64,000 nucleotides of DNA from UBA6168 sp039819485 (GCA_039819485.1 JBCBRY010000004.1:62001-126000), one strand, 5' to 3'; positions 18,291 through 27,613 are shown, numbered from the stretch's first letter. A program made the numbers and translations. Notes: generated by a model not told the origin, from the sequence alone.

Positions 18291-18388
18291 TTAGTAGAGC
18301 ACGCATCACGACATAAAGTATCGTAGGAAGATACGTGATGTTTGATTCTCGCAGGTCTCGGTCCCGCTTTTGGGACGAGGCCTTTTTT
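18291..18388 (+). ncRNA. Candidate structured small RNA with terminator
   Basis: The segment folds as GCATCACG...CGTGATG enclosing an inner GTATC/GATAC stem with loop GTAGGAA. After a short linker comes a rho-independent terminator (GGTCTCGGTCCC / GGGACGAGGCC, then seven T). A terminator with no gene before it on this strand, attached to a two-stem fold, points to a small RNA or leader. I could not match it to tmRNA, RNase P, SRP RNA, 6S or a riboswitch by eye. Confidence 0.4.
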
Positions 18389-18390
18389 TG

Positions 18391-18482
18391 ATTAACGATT
18401 AAGGGATTAACGATTTTTGATTGGTGATCTGTTTTGATCTAAAATCAAAAATCGTTAATCCCTTAATCGTTAATCCCATCCC
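18391..18482. repeat. Long inverted repeat of GATTAACG/GATTAAGG words
   Basis: GATTAACGATTAAGGGATTAACGATTTTTGAT on the left is matched by its reverse complement after a ~25-nt spacer. Each arm itself contains the word GATTAA three times. It directly follows the terminator of the candidate RNA. Same design as the hairpin at 1486-1590, but different words. Confidence 0.75.
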
Positions 18483-18676
18483 ACCTTTCTGTTCCCTTCT
18501 TGTCTTTTTCATTTAACCTTGCGTTTTATTTGCCATCAAGAACAACGTCCATTTCGCCAAAAAACAACTTTTGCACAATACTTGCGTTTTTTAAAGGCTG
18601 TAAGCTTTTAGCAAATAGCTTTCAACCTATTTTTGCTAACAACTCATGACCATCATCCCGATCAAACATCAACATA

Positions 18677-20479
18677 ATGCGATATTTATTTCAGACCCTG
18701 CTCGTTTTCCTTCTGCCCGTTTTTGCCTTTGGGCAAAATGCTAAACTTGCCCAGCAATATTACCGCGACGGAGAATTCGAAAAAGCGGCGGTCATTTACA
18801 AGAAGCTCTATGACGCTCAGAACCGGAACGACTACTATTTCGATAAATACATTGAGTGCCTGATCGCCACGGAGGCTTATGGTACAGCGGAAAATGCGTT
18901 GCAGCAAGAACTGAAGAAAAACCCCAAAAATATCCGCATGTACGTATTGACGGGCAATTTGTACGAACGGCAATTCCGCGAAGCGGAAGCAAAAGAGCAA
19001 TATCAGAAAGCCATTAAGAAGATGCCTTCCGATCAGTACCAGGTGACCCGGCTCGCCAGCACTTTCAGTAAACTGACGAAATATGACCTCGCCATTCAGA
19101 CGTATGAAAAAGGTGGTGAACTCATCCGGGACAAACAGGTCTTTGCTTTCAACCTCGCCGAACTATACCGCAGAAAGGGAGACATCCCCAAAATGATCGA
19201 AAATTATATCAGTACCCTCGGGGCTTACCCGGAACGGTTGAATACGGTAGAACGCCAGATGCAGCGCTACCTGCACTCGGAGGAAGACTACCTGGAATTG
19301 CAGTCGCAACTCTATGCCCGCTTGCAGGACAAACCCGATGCCGTGCAATTCATGGAACTACTGCAGTGGAATTTTATCCAAAAGAAAGATTACCGCAATG
19401 CCCTGCGCCAGGCCAAAGCACTCGACAAACGCCTGAATGAAAATGGCGCACGGGTGTACCAACTGGCGACGACTGCCTACAACGGGAAAGACTACAGCGC
19501 CGCCATCAAAGCTTATGATTATATCGTGGAAGAGCAAGGGCCCACTTCTTCTTTTTATCTCGATGCAAAAAAACAGTCATTGCGTTCTCGCCGCAATATG
19601 CTCACGGAAGGTTACACTTACACGGAGGCAGACCTGCGGGAAATTGAAAAAGCATACGAGGATTTTCTGAATGAATTTGGCAGGAAAAAAACCACGGCTA
19701 CCATCACTGCCGAATTGGCCGACCTGGAAGCTTTCTATTTAAATGATCTGGGCAAGTCCATTTCACTGTTGGATGAAATGATCAACTATCCGGGGATTAA
19801 TCTTAAAGTCCAGTCAAAAGGTAAAATCAGCCTCGGTGATTTTTACCTCATGCAAGGCGAAATCTGGGAAGCGACCCTGCTCTATTCACAGGTGGACAAA
19901 ATCTATCCGGAAGACCACCTTGGCCATGTGGCCCGGTTTAAAAATGCCAAGCTGTCCTATTACAATGGCGATTTCCAGTGGGCGCAGTCACAGTTCGATG
20001 TGCTCAAGGCATCCACTTCGAAGCTGATCGCCAACGATGCCCTCGACCTGTCGGTTTTTATCATGGATAACCTCGGGTTGGATACCACTGACCAGGCCCT
20101 CCGCCTGTACGCCGAATCTGACCTGCTGACTTTCCAAAACCGCTTTGACGAATCCTTCGCCAAGCTCGATTCGCTGATGCAACTATTCCCCGAACATTCG
20201 CTGGAAGACGATGTGCTTTATGCCAAAGCAGCCATTTACATGAAATTGCGTGAATACGAAACTGCTGCCAAATTATATGCAGATATCGTCGAAAAATACC
20301 CCGATGAAATCCGTGCCGACAACTCCCTCTTTGCCCTGGCCGAACTCAATGAAAACCAACTGGAAAACCAGGAAAAGGCCATGGAATTTTATGAGAAGAT
20401 TTTCATTGATTATTCCAGCAGTACCTTTTCAGTGGAAGCGAGGAAAAGGTTTAGAAGGTTGCGGGGAGATAATATTTAG
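18677..20479 (+). CDS. Exported TPR-repeat protein
   Basis: 600 residues. The signal peptide (MRYLFQTLLVFLLPVFAFGQ) is followed by tandem tetratricopeptide repeats throughout, e.g. AQQYYRDGEFEKAAVIYKKLYD, LTGNLYERQFREAEAKEQYQKA, FNLAELYRRKGDIPKMIENYI and AKAAIYMKLREYETAAKLYADIVEKYP. It is a periplasmic, helical scaffold, probably a docking protein for envelope complexes; the partner is unknown. The last repeats resemble the YbgF/BamD-type 'kyPd...A.f.LaeiY' pattern. It stands as a single gene followed by a strong hairpin. The TPR assignment is firm. Confidence 0.88.
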   Translation: MRYLFQTLLVFLLPVFAFGQNAKLAQQYYRDGEFEKAAVIYKKLYDAQNRNDYYFDKYIECLIATEAYGTAENALQQELKKNPKNIRMYVLTGNLYERQFREAEAKEQYQKAIKKMPSDQYQVTRLASTFSKLTKYDLAIQTYEKGGELIRDKQVFAFNLAELYRRKGDIPKMIENYISTLGAYPERLNTVERQMQRYLHSEEDYLELQSQLYARLQDKPDAVQFMELLQWNFIQKKDYRNALRQAKALDKRLNENGARVYQLATTAYNGKDYSAAIKAYDYIVEEQGPTSSFYLDAKKQSLRSRRNMLTEGYTYTEADLREIEKAYEDFLNEFGRKKTTATITAELADLEAFYLNDLGKSISLLDEMINYPGINLKVQSKGKISLGDFYLMQGEIWEATLLYSQVDKIYPEDHLGHVARFKNAKLSYYNGDFQWAQSQFDVLKASTSKLIANDALDLSVFIMDNLGLDTTDQALRLYAESDLLTFQNRFDESFAKLDSLMQLFPEHSLEDDVLYAKAAIYMKLREYETAAKLYADIVEKYPDEIRADNSLFALAELNENQLENQEKAMEFYEKIFIDYSSSTFSVEARKRFRRLRGDNI

Positions 20480-20503
20480 TAGGCGAGTAAACATGGGGCA
20501 TCC

Positions 20504-20591
20504 CGAATTTTTTGCTGCCCCCTAAAAACCCTCTTTTACAAGTGAAGGCGGCTCGATGCCGCCTTCACTTGTATTGCCCCGAAAATTCGGG
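20504..20591 (+). terminator. Nested terminator hairpin after TPR gene
   Basis: The inner stem ACAAGTGAAGGCGGC / GCCGCCTTCACTTGT (20538-20572) is perfect over 15 bp. An outer stem CCCGAATTTT / AAAATTCGGG (20504-20513 with 20582-20591) encloses it. It lies between convergent genes and probably serves both. Confidence 0.7.
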
Positions 20592-20610
20592 AAGGCCTTA
20601 TCCTTTTTCT

Positions 20611-21504
20611 TTAAAGATTCCTTAAATTGTTCGTCTCAATGCATTCCTGCAAAGTACTCTTGTAATCAGCCGTTACTTCCAGTTCAGCATCAGGGTTGTA
20701 CACCCAATAAGGCAGGTAAAAAGTGACCGTGACGGAATTTCCTGCAGCCAAGGCAGGGGTATTAGCGACGTCGTTGTAAGGAGCGCCGGTAGCCTGCTTG
20801 GTGGACGGGTCAATGACCCGGGCAAGTGTTGCCGCTGCGGGAGCATTGCCAATGTTTTTGATCACCGCTTTAATGACCGAGCGGTTGTTGGCAGCGTCCC
20901 ACTCTGGACGTTGTACTGATTCCACGACCAGGTCGGGGCATTGGCGGTTGTCCACACAGTTACAGGCAATTCTCCATCTGAGCTGTTGGTCTACCTTTGT
21001 TAGCAACCTGACCGTTTTACATTTTCCACCGCAACATTCATTGTCGCAGGTGAAGCGGAACGGGTTCGTCTTTACCAACAATTTACAGCCTTTGTTAATT
21101 GCTGTCACCGGGGTCGAGGGATTGCCGATGGCAGGTTTACAGCCTGGCCGGGTCGGATCATGGATACAGATACAATCTACCACAACGATGCTGGAATGGC
21201 CTTTGGTGTCCGGTTGGGGAGAGGTGATGATGCGGCATTTTTTGCAGGGACCAAACCCATCGCAAAAGAACTGGCCCGTATAACCCCCATCAGGGTTGGG
21301 AGTCAGCTCAAGAAATGGACTCCCTGTTTCAATTTTTTCGACTTCTGGAAGGGATTCAAAATACTCTTTGAACTCTTCTTCGGTAACCGTAAATTCTTTG
21401 TTGGGGTCAGGTTTGTTGAAGTATGCTTTCATGCTTGACTGGCCACAACTTGACAGCAAAGCGGTACAGGCCATCCCTGCCATCAGGAAAAATAAGTGTT
21501 TCAT
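20611..21504 (-). CDS. Cys-rich lipoprotein with C-terminal CARDB domain
   Basis: 297 residues; the lipobox LLSSC puts the lipidated Cys at 20. The middle (residues 75-190) is rich in Cys (FCDGFGPCKKC, DCICIHDPTRPGC, CDNECCGGKC, CNCVDNRQC), implying disulfides or metal binding. The C-terminal ~100 residues follow the CARDB pattern: PDLVVESV ... VIKAVIKNIGNAPAAATLARV ... LAAGNSVTVTFYLPYW ... ADYKSTLQECIETNN. CARDB is a bacterial adhesion/Ig-like domain. It lies about 210 bp downstream of a trypsin-like protease on the same strand; it could be an anchor, substrate or inhibitor of that protease, which is speculative. Confidence 0.72.
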   Translation of the reverse strand: MKHLFFLMAGMACTALLSSCGQSSMKAYFNKPDPNKEFTVTEEEFKEYFESLPEVEKIETGSPFLELTPNPDGGYTGQFFCDGFGPCKKCRIITSPQPDTKGHSSIVVVDCICIHDPTRPGCKPAIGNPSTPVTAINKGCKLLVKTNPFRFTCDNECCGGKCKTVRLLTKVDQQLRWRIACNCVDNRQCPDLVVESVQRPEWDAANNRSVIKAVIKNIGNAPAAATLARVIDPSTKQATGAPYNDVANTPALAAGNSVTVTFYLPYWVYNPDAELEVTADYKSTLQECIETNNLRNL

Positions 21505-21664
21505 AAGCTATTAGATTTTAAAAGTGAATAAAATGGGGGTGAGCCCATGATGTGTTAAAAAGTTGAGCGTCGCAGGCATACGCTGGATAACTACAGCTAC
21601 GCTGCGATCAATAGTGTTTCTTACTTGTGAAGGGAAAACCGGCGTGACGTGAAAGCATAAAAAA

Positions 21665-21689
21665 GAGGCCGGGGGCAACCCCCGACCTC
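21665..21689 (-). terminator. Terminator after V8-like protease
   Basis: GAGGCCGGGGG and CCCCCGACCTC pair with one mismatch around CAA. On the minus strand the stem is followed by a T-run (CTCTTTTTTATG), 26 bp past the stop codon. Confidence 0.8.
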
Positions 21690-21714
21690 CTAGCTTGGTT
21701 TTTTGGAAATGCCC

Positions 21715-22686
21715 TTACAGGTTCTTCCATTTGAGCATATTCCGGAAGACTGGCTTTACGATGCGGACGGCCTTATTGGGGCAGCCACCATAGCCGTGTA
21801 TGCCAACGGCATAGCGTCCTTTGCCCTTGATGTAGCGCCATACGGGACTACCGCTGTGGCCACCATAAGTGTCGATCATGTACTCCAATTTCCTTGAAGT
21901 AACTTTAGTGATCTTGCCCGCATTGTACCACTGGGTACCGAAGGGCTTGTCACCAGCATAGCCAGAGTTATTGACCAACATGTGGTCGAGTTTTCCACTA
22001 CTGTAGCTGGCAAAGCCAAACCAACCGACCCTGTTGCCGAGTACTTTGTTGGGCAACACGACACAACCGTAGTCAAAGTCGGAATTGCGGCTTTTGGTCC
22101 AGCCCCTTACGCTCCTGAAAGATCGGGAGACCTGGGAGCCATAAGGACGAATACCAGCATTCATGCCTGTAATGACCTCAATCTGACGGGCCCAGCCGCC
22201 GGCTGAGTGGCTGTAAACACAGTGTCCGGAGGTCATGACCGTCCGGGGGCCGATGAACCAGCCCGTACAGCGGGACCGTCGGCCGTTGGCCATAGTGATG
22301 ATCAATTGGCAGATGGCCCGCCAGGGATAGCGAGCTGTGGCATTGATCCGTATCCGGCCATCGGCACCACAGACTGACTCGGCGAACTCAGCGCCAAATT
22401 CGATTTTTCCCGCAGGCGGGAGGTCGGCCAGTTCCTGGCTGATCTGTACTTCTTCTGTTTTGAGGCCTTCGTTCAGTGCGTGGGTAGGACTGAATCCTTC
22501 CACATCCTCAAGGCCGCCTTCGGCAGATTCTTCCGTCCCGCCTTCGACGAGCTCGTCGTCGGCCGGCGCACCGGTATCCGCCTCTTCATTGGAAACAGAA
22601 TCGTAGAGGTTGTCCTCTGCCGCTGGGTCGGATTCGTGTACGTCCAAAACTTGCTCGGACGATACACTTTCATTGCATTTGCACAT
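21715..22686 (-). CDS. Trypsin/V8-like serine endopeptidase
   Basis: 323 residues. The catalytic triad is readable: His155 in VMTSGHCVYSH, Asp205 in NSDFDYGCVV and Ser278 in TYGGHSGSPVW, the order of S1 family peptidases of the glutamyl-endopeptidase (V8) type. The first ~100 residues are acidic and low-complexity (Glu/Asp/Ser/Gly-rich), resembling a propeptide; PWRAICQL at about 121 is where the mature enzyme probably starts. There is no Sec signal: the chain begins MCKCNESVSSEQ, so export is unclear. Neighbours on the same strand are a response regulator upstream and a CARDB lipoprotein downstream. Confidence 0.85.
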   Translation of the reverse strand: MCKCNESVSSEQVLDVHESDPAAEDNLYDSVSNEEADTGAPADDELVEGGTEESAEGGLEDVEGFSPTHALNEGLKTEEVQISQELADLPPAGKIEFGAEFAESVCGADGRIRINATARYPWRAICQLIITMANGRRSRCTGWFIGPRTVMTSGHCVYSHSAGGWARQIEVITGMNAGIRPYGSQVSRSFRSVRGWTKSRNSDFDYGCVVLPNKVLGNRVGWFGFASYSSGKLDHMLVNNSGYAGDKPFGTQWYNAGKITKVTSRKLEYMIDTYGGHSGSPVWRYIKGKGRYAVGIHGYGGCPNKAVRIVKPVFRNMLKWKNL

Positions 22687-23006
22687 AAGTCAATAGTTTT
22701 AGTTAACAAAAAAAATCGGCTCCACAGAGAGTGTAGCCACTCCCCGTGGCAACCTATGGATTCATAGCTTTGTATTTGTACGTCAAAGAACTCGGGCAGC
22801 CTATTTAAATACTGCTTAGTGTTGTAATTAATTACAAGGCAAAGTTGAAGGAAATAGTGAGGCCGGACATAACTAATGTTTGTGAAGTGATTACTATTAC
22901 CGGCTCGTTTTTTACTATAATTCGTAGATAGATATGAGGTTGGGAATAGGGCCAGTTTCTGTGGTTCAGTTAGTCGCTAAACTAAGCTTAGGAATGAACC
23001 ATAAAA
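22687..23006. other. Gap between response regulator and V8-like protease
   Basis: 320 bp without a gene. It holds the leader of the protease gene and the 3' end region of the regulator. I saw no consensus promoter box and no strong hairpin. Confidence 0.45.
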
Positions 23007-23765
23007 CTAACCCAGTTTGATCTTTGGCAAGAATTCATCAAGGTCTTCAAACTCCAGGGGCCCGCAAAGGCCGCTCCGCTCCATGATGGCACCTAAAGAA
23101 GCTGCATTGATATTTTTTTTGATAGGCCTTAATAATTTGTAAATTTCTTTTTTCTGATTATCGACATGGTACTTGACTTTTTTCAGCTCCATGGCTGTTT
23201 TGTTTTCCAGGTCTTTCAGTAGCTCACTGACTATTTCATCAGTTGTCTTACCGTCCCGCACCATGCAGGCAATTTTGATCTGTTCTGTGTTCAGCAGTTT
23301 TTTCAGGATAAATTTAAGTTTAGCATTATTATCCTCCAGTGGGATACCATTAGGGTTGGGGTTAATGACTATTTCGCCCATCATCACCCGCTTCAAAGTG
23401 GATAGAAGATAGTCAATGCCAATGTTCTTTCCCAAGAGGGAAGCCCTCATGTCAAAAGCTTTTTGGGCAAAGGAGAAGTCACTGTGCACGGTAAGAAATA
23501 CGATCTTGGGTGCTTTGTCTTTTTTCATTTTCCTCAGTTCCTCGGCGGTCTTGATGCCATTTTTACCGGGCATGTTTATGTCCATCAGAATAAGGTCAAC
23601 ATTATCTTTTTTCTCCAGCATCTCGATGCACTTTTCACCGGTGTTGGCCCTTCCTGCAAAGGTTATGAATCCAGATTCCTTAAAAGGCTTTAACAGAAGG
23701 TCGATCGTTAGGTTGTCATCGTCAACAACGAGGACTTTTATATCAGTGTACATCTTAGAGTCCAT
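23007..23765 (-). CDS. Response regulator with divergent LuxR-like output
   Basis: 252 residues (or 248 from the second Met at 23753). The receiver domain spans about residues 8-125: acidic pair VDDD, phospho-Asp62 in LILMDINMPGKNG, Thr in VFLTVHSD, and an altered conserved Lys region (ASLLGKNIG). The C-terminus has a GerE-like pattern (LLNTEQIKIACMVRDGKTTDEIVSELLKDL...VKYHVDNQKKEIYKLL) with a longer recognition segment than LuxR/NarL proteins. It overlaps the kinase gene by 11 bp and is surely its cognate regulator. Targets are unknown; the adjacent protease and lipoprotein genes are candidates. Confidence 0.82.
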   Translation of the reverse strand: MDSKMYTDIKVLVVDDDNLTIDLLLKPFKESGFITFAGRANTGEKCIEMLEKKDNVDLILMDINMPGKNGIKTAEELRKMKKDKAPKIVFLTVHSDFSFAQKAFDMRASLLGKNIGIDYLLSTLKRVMMGEIVINPNPNGIPLEDNNAKLKFILKKLLNTEQIKIACMVRDGKTTDEIVSELLKDLENKTAMELKKVKYHVDNQKKEIYKLLRPIKKNINAASLGAIMERSGLCGPLEFEDLDEFLPKIKLG

Positions 23766-25638
23766 TTTTTACGGGAATTTTTATGGTGACATGGGTGCCC
23801 ACACCAATTTTGGTATCTATGTCTATTTCTCCTTTTAACTCATTGATATAATCATCAATGCTCTCAAGGCCAACCCCTTTCTTTTTGGGATCAAAACCGC
23901 ATCCGTCATCTTCCACTTTTACACTGAGCGCCGCTTCTGTTCGTTTGATACTTACTTCTACGTTTTCTGCTTTTGCGTGTTTATCTATATTGCTCAGCAG
24001 GTTGCAAACAATGGAGCTGATTTTTTCCCCATCTTTTTTTGAAAAAAGGTCATTTTCCAGTCCGCTCGTTTCCCATTTTGTCTTAATGTTTTCTTTTCTC
24101 TCCAGGGCCATCAGGCTCAACTTTATGCGGTCAACCCAAATAATGTTTTCAGGTCTGAGGTCGTACAGCACCTCACGGGAAATTGTGTGGGTCTGGTCCG
24201 CAATCTGAATAACTCTCAGGAGGTCGGCCTGTAACTCCGGATCAAAGCCAAACTGTTTATAAATTGGCTCGATGAACCGCTTGATGTGGGTCAGTGGGGT
24301 GGATACATGGCTGTGCAGGTTGCGGGCCAGCTCCTTCCGTATTTTATGGGTAGCGACGATGATCCTTCGGTCTATTGTGGTTTCTTGCCGCTGTTTGTAA
24401 GCTTTGTACTCGGCTTCTTTTTTAGTGCGTTGTTGGTTGATATAGTATAATCCAAATATCAAGGCCAGGACCAAAAGACTTATCATCGCAATTGCGATGA
24501 TAAGTCTTTGGCTTTTTGCTTCTTCCTTTGCGACTAATATTTCGGCTTCCTTTTTTTCCCTTTCGGCCTGTTCTTTTTGTAATTTTTGAATGCTCCTCGC
24601 TTTATATTCATTGAACATTGAATCCTTCAGGACTTCTGCTTTTTTGAAATATTGAAGAGATTTTTCATAATTCTTGAGACAGCTGTGAACGGTGCCGAAT
24701 TCCCTGTTCAACAATTCTAGTTCTTCTATGCGGCCTATGTTCGTTATCATCTTCTCGGCCTGTTTACAAAAAGATAAAGCCGTCAGGCAGTTCTTGGTTT
24801 TAATATTTAATCTGGAAAGGTTGAGGTAATTGTGGAACAGGTGCAGAGAATCCTTGATTTGCTTGTTGATAGCAATGCTTTTTGTAATCATGTTGACTGC
24901 TTCGTCTACGTCTCCAAGTTCGGTTTTAACAATTCCTATTTCATCATAGATGGAGGCCATTCCAATTTTATAGTCATGTGGCTCATAAATATCCAATGCT
25001 TCCTGGAAATGAGTCTGTGCATCAAGGTAGTTCTTCGTCAATCTTCTGCAAAGCAGCCCCCAGTTATAATGAATCCGGGCTTTGTTGCCTATATCATTTA
25101 ATTGATCTGCAACACGCAGCCCTCTTTTATAATAGTCGATGGCGGCTAAAGTATCGTTGTTGAATTGGTGGGCGATGCCTAAGTTGAGGAAGACCGTCGG
25201 CTCTTCGTTTTCCTTTCCGTAATGAGATAGAATCCGTAGTGCCATGAGTCCATATCTGATGGCTTCAAGATAGTCTCCTTCTTCTTTTTTTAACCTGCAA
25301 AGGTTGTCATAGACATAAGCGACCCTCAGCGTGTCACCCATATCTTCCCTGATCGCGACCGATCTTTCAAAGTAATCCTGAGCCTTGGCGAACAAATGGC
25401 AATCGGTATGGAAAACGCCTAAATAACTGGTGCTGAGGCTTGACCCATCTGAATAGCCAATGGAATCGGATAATTTGTACGCTCTTTTAGCAAGTTCTAT
25501 AGCGAGCGATGGGTCGTTTTCAGATACTTCCCAGGCACGCTTGTTCAGGCTGTCCACCAATGCAGTAATGGTGGTATTGGCAAAAAGAAAAACAGGGGTT
25601 AAAAAAATGAACAGGCCGAAAGCAATGATCTTCCTCAT
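23755..25638 (-). CDS. TPR-containing sensor histidine kinase
   Basis: 627 residues: a signal peptide (to VFLFAN), six or more TPRs in the periplasmic part (FERSVAIREDMGDTLR, LGIAHQFNNDTLAAIDYYKRG), a coiled coil, one TM (about 385-405, IAIAMISLLVLALIFGLYYI), then a HisKA_3/NarX-like dimerisation helix with the phospho-His in ELARNLHSHVSTPLTHI, and a HATPase_c domain (NLLSNIDKHA, VEDDGCGFDPKKKGVGLESI, GVGTHVTIKIP). It autophosphorylates and passes phosphate to the overlapping response regulator. It starts 34 bp after the protease-like gene 25673-27565, so all three probably share one transcript. This TPR-kinase architecture is common in Bacteroidota. Confidence 0.88.
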   Translation of the reverse strand: MRKIIAFGLFIFLTPVFLFANTTITALVDSLNKRAWEVSENDPSLAIELAKRAYKLSDSIGYSDGSSLSTSYLGVFHTDCHLFAKAQDYFERSVAIREDMGDTLRVAYVYDNLCRLKKEEGDYLEAIRYGLMALRILSHYGKENEEPTVFLNLGIAHQFNNDTLAAIDYYKRGLRVADQLNDIGNKARIHYNWGLLCRRLTKNYLDAQTHFQEALDIYEPHDYKIGMASIYDEIGIVKTELGDVDEAVNMITKSIAINKQIKDSLHLFHNYLNLSRLNIKTKNCLTALSFCKQAEKMITNIGRIEELELLNREFGTVHSCLKNYEKSLQYFKKAEVLKDSMFNEYKARSIQKLQKEQAEREKKEAEILVAKEEAKSQRLIIAIAMISLLVLALIFGLYYINQQRTKKEAEYKAYKQRQETTIDRRIIVATHKIRKELARNLHSHVSTPLTHIKRFIEPIYKQFGFDPELQADLLRVIQIADQTHTISREVLYDLRPENIIWVDRIKLSLMALERKENIKTKWETSGLENDLFSKKDGEKISSIVCNLLSNIDKHAKAENVEVSIKRTEAALSVKVEDDGCGFDPKKKGVGLESIDDYINELKGEIDIDTKIGVGTHVTIKIPVKNGL

Positions 25639-25672
25639 GGTTTTTTAATCTTTTTTGAGAATGCTGCCTTCT

Positions 25673-27565
25673 TTAAGCTACATCTTCTATTTCAATAAAC
25701 ATGGTCGGTTTTGGGTTACGTCCACCCAGTGAGGTGGATTTCCTGATATCCCCATTTGGTGAAAGTACAAGCTGCTTGCAGCTCCCGTCCGGACATTTTT
25801 TTGACACGATGCCACTGCCATTTTGTTCAACAAAAAACAGGGTCGTATTTTCTAGTTCGAGACGTGGAAAGTCGTGTATTTCGGATTTGACGAAAACTGG
25901 ATGGTCATTTCCTTCTTTGAAATAACCCAAGCTAACGCCGATCAGGTTATCTTTTAGTTTGCTTTCCATGTAGGATTTCTTGGTTTGGCAACTTGCCCAA
26001 TAAATTTCATCCGTCACGTAATCTTCGGATATCTGATTTTCATTGGAGGGGCTCGCATTATTAAAATCCAATACAGATATGTGGTAATTGCCTGTCACCC
26101 TGTCAAATACCCTTACTTCTACAGTCCTTGCAGAGGTGCCCAGGTTCTCTTGGGAAGGCCCCTTCAATAAATATTTTTTATAGTGGTCGTTAAAGTTGAT
26201 CTGCCCTTTAATATCACATAAATAGCATTCTATGACCGTGATATCCCCTTCTTTAAAAGAATGGGCGGGGAAGAGCACTATTCTATTTTCGTTGTTGAAA
26301 TTGATGTACAGAAAATAATTGTTTTCAGTATGTCTGACCATCCGGACATATGGCACTAACCCTTCCAAAGGAATCTGGTGGGGCTGCAGTTCGGAATCCG
26401 CTTCTCCAGATGATGGCAGCAATTTGGTGTTCGGCGAAGTTGGGTTTATATTCTTTAGAAAATCCAATTTTTGGAAAACCTCACCGGCATTTTCGCCTGA
26501 TAATACTCCTGGAGCTAATGTTCCGTTTTCATTTCCGTTTCCATTTTCTTTGAAATAGACATCCTTCTTGCCGCGAACCAACATCCCCACCAGTTTGTGT
26601 GTGTTGGTTTCGAACAGGGGAGAACCTGAATTTCCAGAGAAGAAGTCCAGTTCACACTCAAAGAGACGGGAATCACCATTGAACTCTTCAAGGTCAATGA
26701 TTTTACCACATGGCGATACCTTTAAGGGAAGACCCAGGCCGTGGCCGACGCCGTACACATTTTTATCTTTCAGTTCTCCTGCCCATAGATCACCATAGTC
26801 CCCTTCATCATCACCACTGGACAAAAAATAATCCTTTGCAGGGGGCTTTCCGTCTTCCGTCACGATCTCTACCACAGCATAGTCCTCTCCATAACTTGAT
26901 AGTTCAAAGTCTTTCCCTGGTTCCAGTGCCATTACTGCAGGTTTGAAAACATCCTTCCTGTCCACCGTGGCAAAGCTATCCTGTTGACGACCATCCTGGA
27001 CGATGAAATTGCAAACAAACCTTATATCTTTTAATGGCACTTTCAGAAATGCTGGGTGCAATACATGGCCTGCGGTTACCACGAAAAAGCGGTCACCTTT
27101 TCTGTACAGAAACCCTGTACCAAGAGATTTGGCAGCTCGTTGCCCTCTCAGTTTGAGCTTATCACTAAATTGGACCTTCTTGCCGGCAAGGCTGATAACT
27201 CTCTTTCCTAAATCAATAGCATTTAGATAATATGCCCTTCCGTTCCTGCCCCGCTTGGTTAGATCTTCCTTCCGCATGACTATCACGGTGCTTCGAATAC
27301 TTCGTTGTAGTTTGTTCGCCTCTACTGAACCATACATCTCCTTATAGGCTTTGAGAACAATGTTTGCTTCTTCTCGGTCGTCTTCGAGTGATGGTGATCT
27401 TTTTAGTTCCTCGGCTAGTGCATCATTATCCTTTAATTTTTCTTCAGGAAGCTTCATGAGTTTGCTGAGTTCGCAAAACGCATGAAGCTTGTCAAGCTGA
27501 CTAGCTGAGTTTCCATTTTGTTTATTTGCAATTAAATTGATGGCATGCTGTACTGAGGGTTTCAT
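25673..27565 (-). CDS. Cytoplasmic trypsin-like peptidase, first gene of kinase operon
   Basis: 630 residues, no signal peptide or TM. An N-terminal helical region (1-90) precedes a trypsin-like domain: His167 in FFVVTAGHVLHP, Asp228 in YGEDYAVVEI and Ser313 in FFSGNSGSPLF. Residues ~390-630 form a second, beta-rich domain I do not recognise, ending in a short region with CPDGSC. A stand-alone peptidase with helical N-terminus and unknown C-terminus recalls the effector-type trypsins of bacterial conflict/signalling systems, but this is inference. It is followed within 34 bp by a TPR kinase and its regulator; the trio suggests proteolysis tied to signalling. Confidence 0.78.
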   Translation of the reverse strand: MKPSVQHAINLIANKQNGNSASQLDKLHAFCELSKLMKLPEEKLKDNDALAEELKRSPSLEDDREEANIVLKAYKEMYGSVEANKLQRSIRSTVIVMRKEDLTKRGRNGRAYYLNAIDLGKRVISLAGKKVQFSDKLKLRGQRAAKSLGTGFLYRKGDRFFVVTAGHVLHPAFLKVPLKDIRFVCNFIVQDGRQQDSFATVDRKDVFKPAVMALEPGKDFELSSYGEDYAVVEIVTEDGKPPAKDYFLSSGDDEGDYGDLWAGELKDKNVYGVGHGLGLPLKVSPCGKIIDLEEFNGDSRLFECELDFFSGNSGSPLFETNTHKLVGMLVRGKKDVYFKENGNGNENGTLAPGVLSGENAGEVFQKLDFLKNINPTSPNTKLLPSSGEADSELQPHQIPLEGLVPYVRMVRHTENNYFLYINFNNENRIVLFPAHSFKEGDITVIECYLCDIKGQINFNDHYKKYLLKGPSQENLGTSARTVEVRVFDRVTGNYHISVLDFNNASPSNENQISEDYVTDEIYWASCQTKKSYMESKLKDNLIGVSLGYFKEGNDHPVFVKSEIHDFPRLELENTTLFFVEQNGSGIVSKKCPDGSCKQLVLSPNGDIRKSTSLGGRNPKPTMFIEIEDVA

Positions 27566-27613
27566 GATGATAATTATTGTATGATAATAAAAAGAATTAA
27601 GTGTTATGTATTA

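Noticed and set aside
18291..18360. tRNA or tmRNA
   Set aside because: A TTTGATTC stretch looks like a T-loop, but the flanking stems do not form a T-arm and there is no acceptor stem or CCA.
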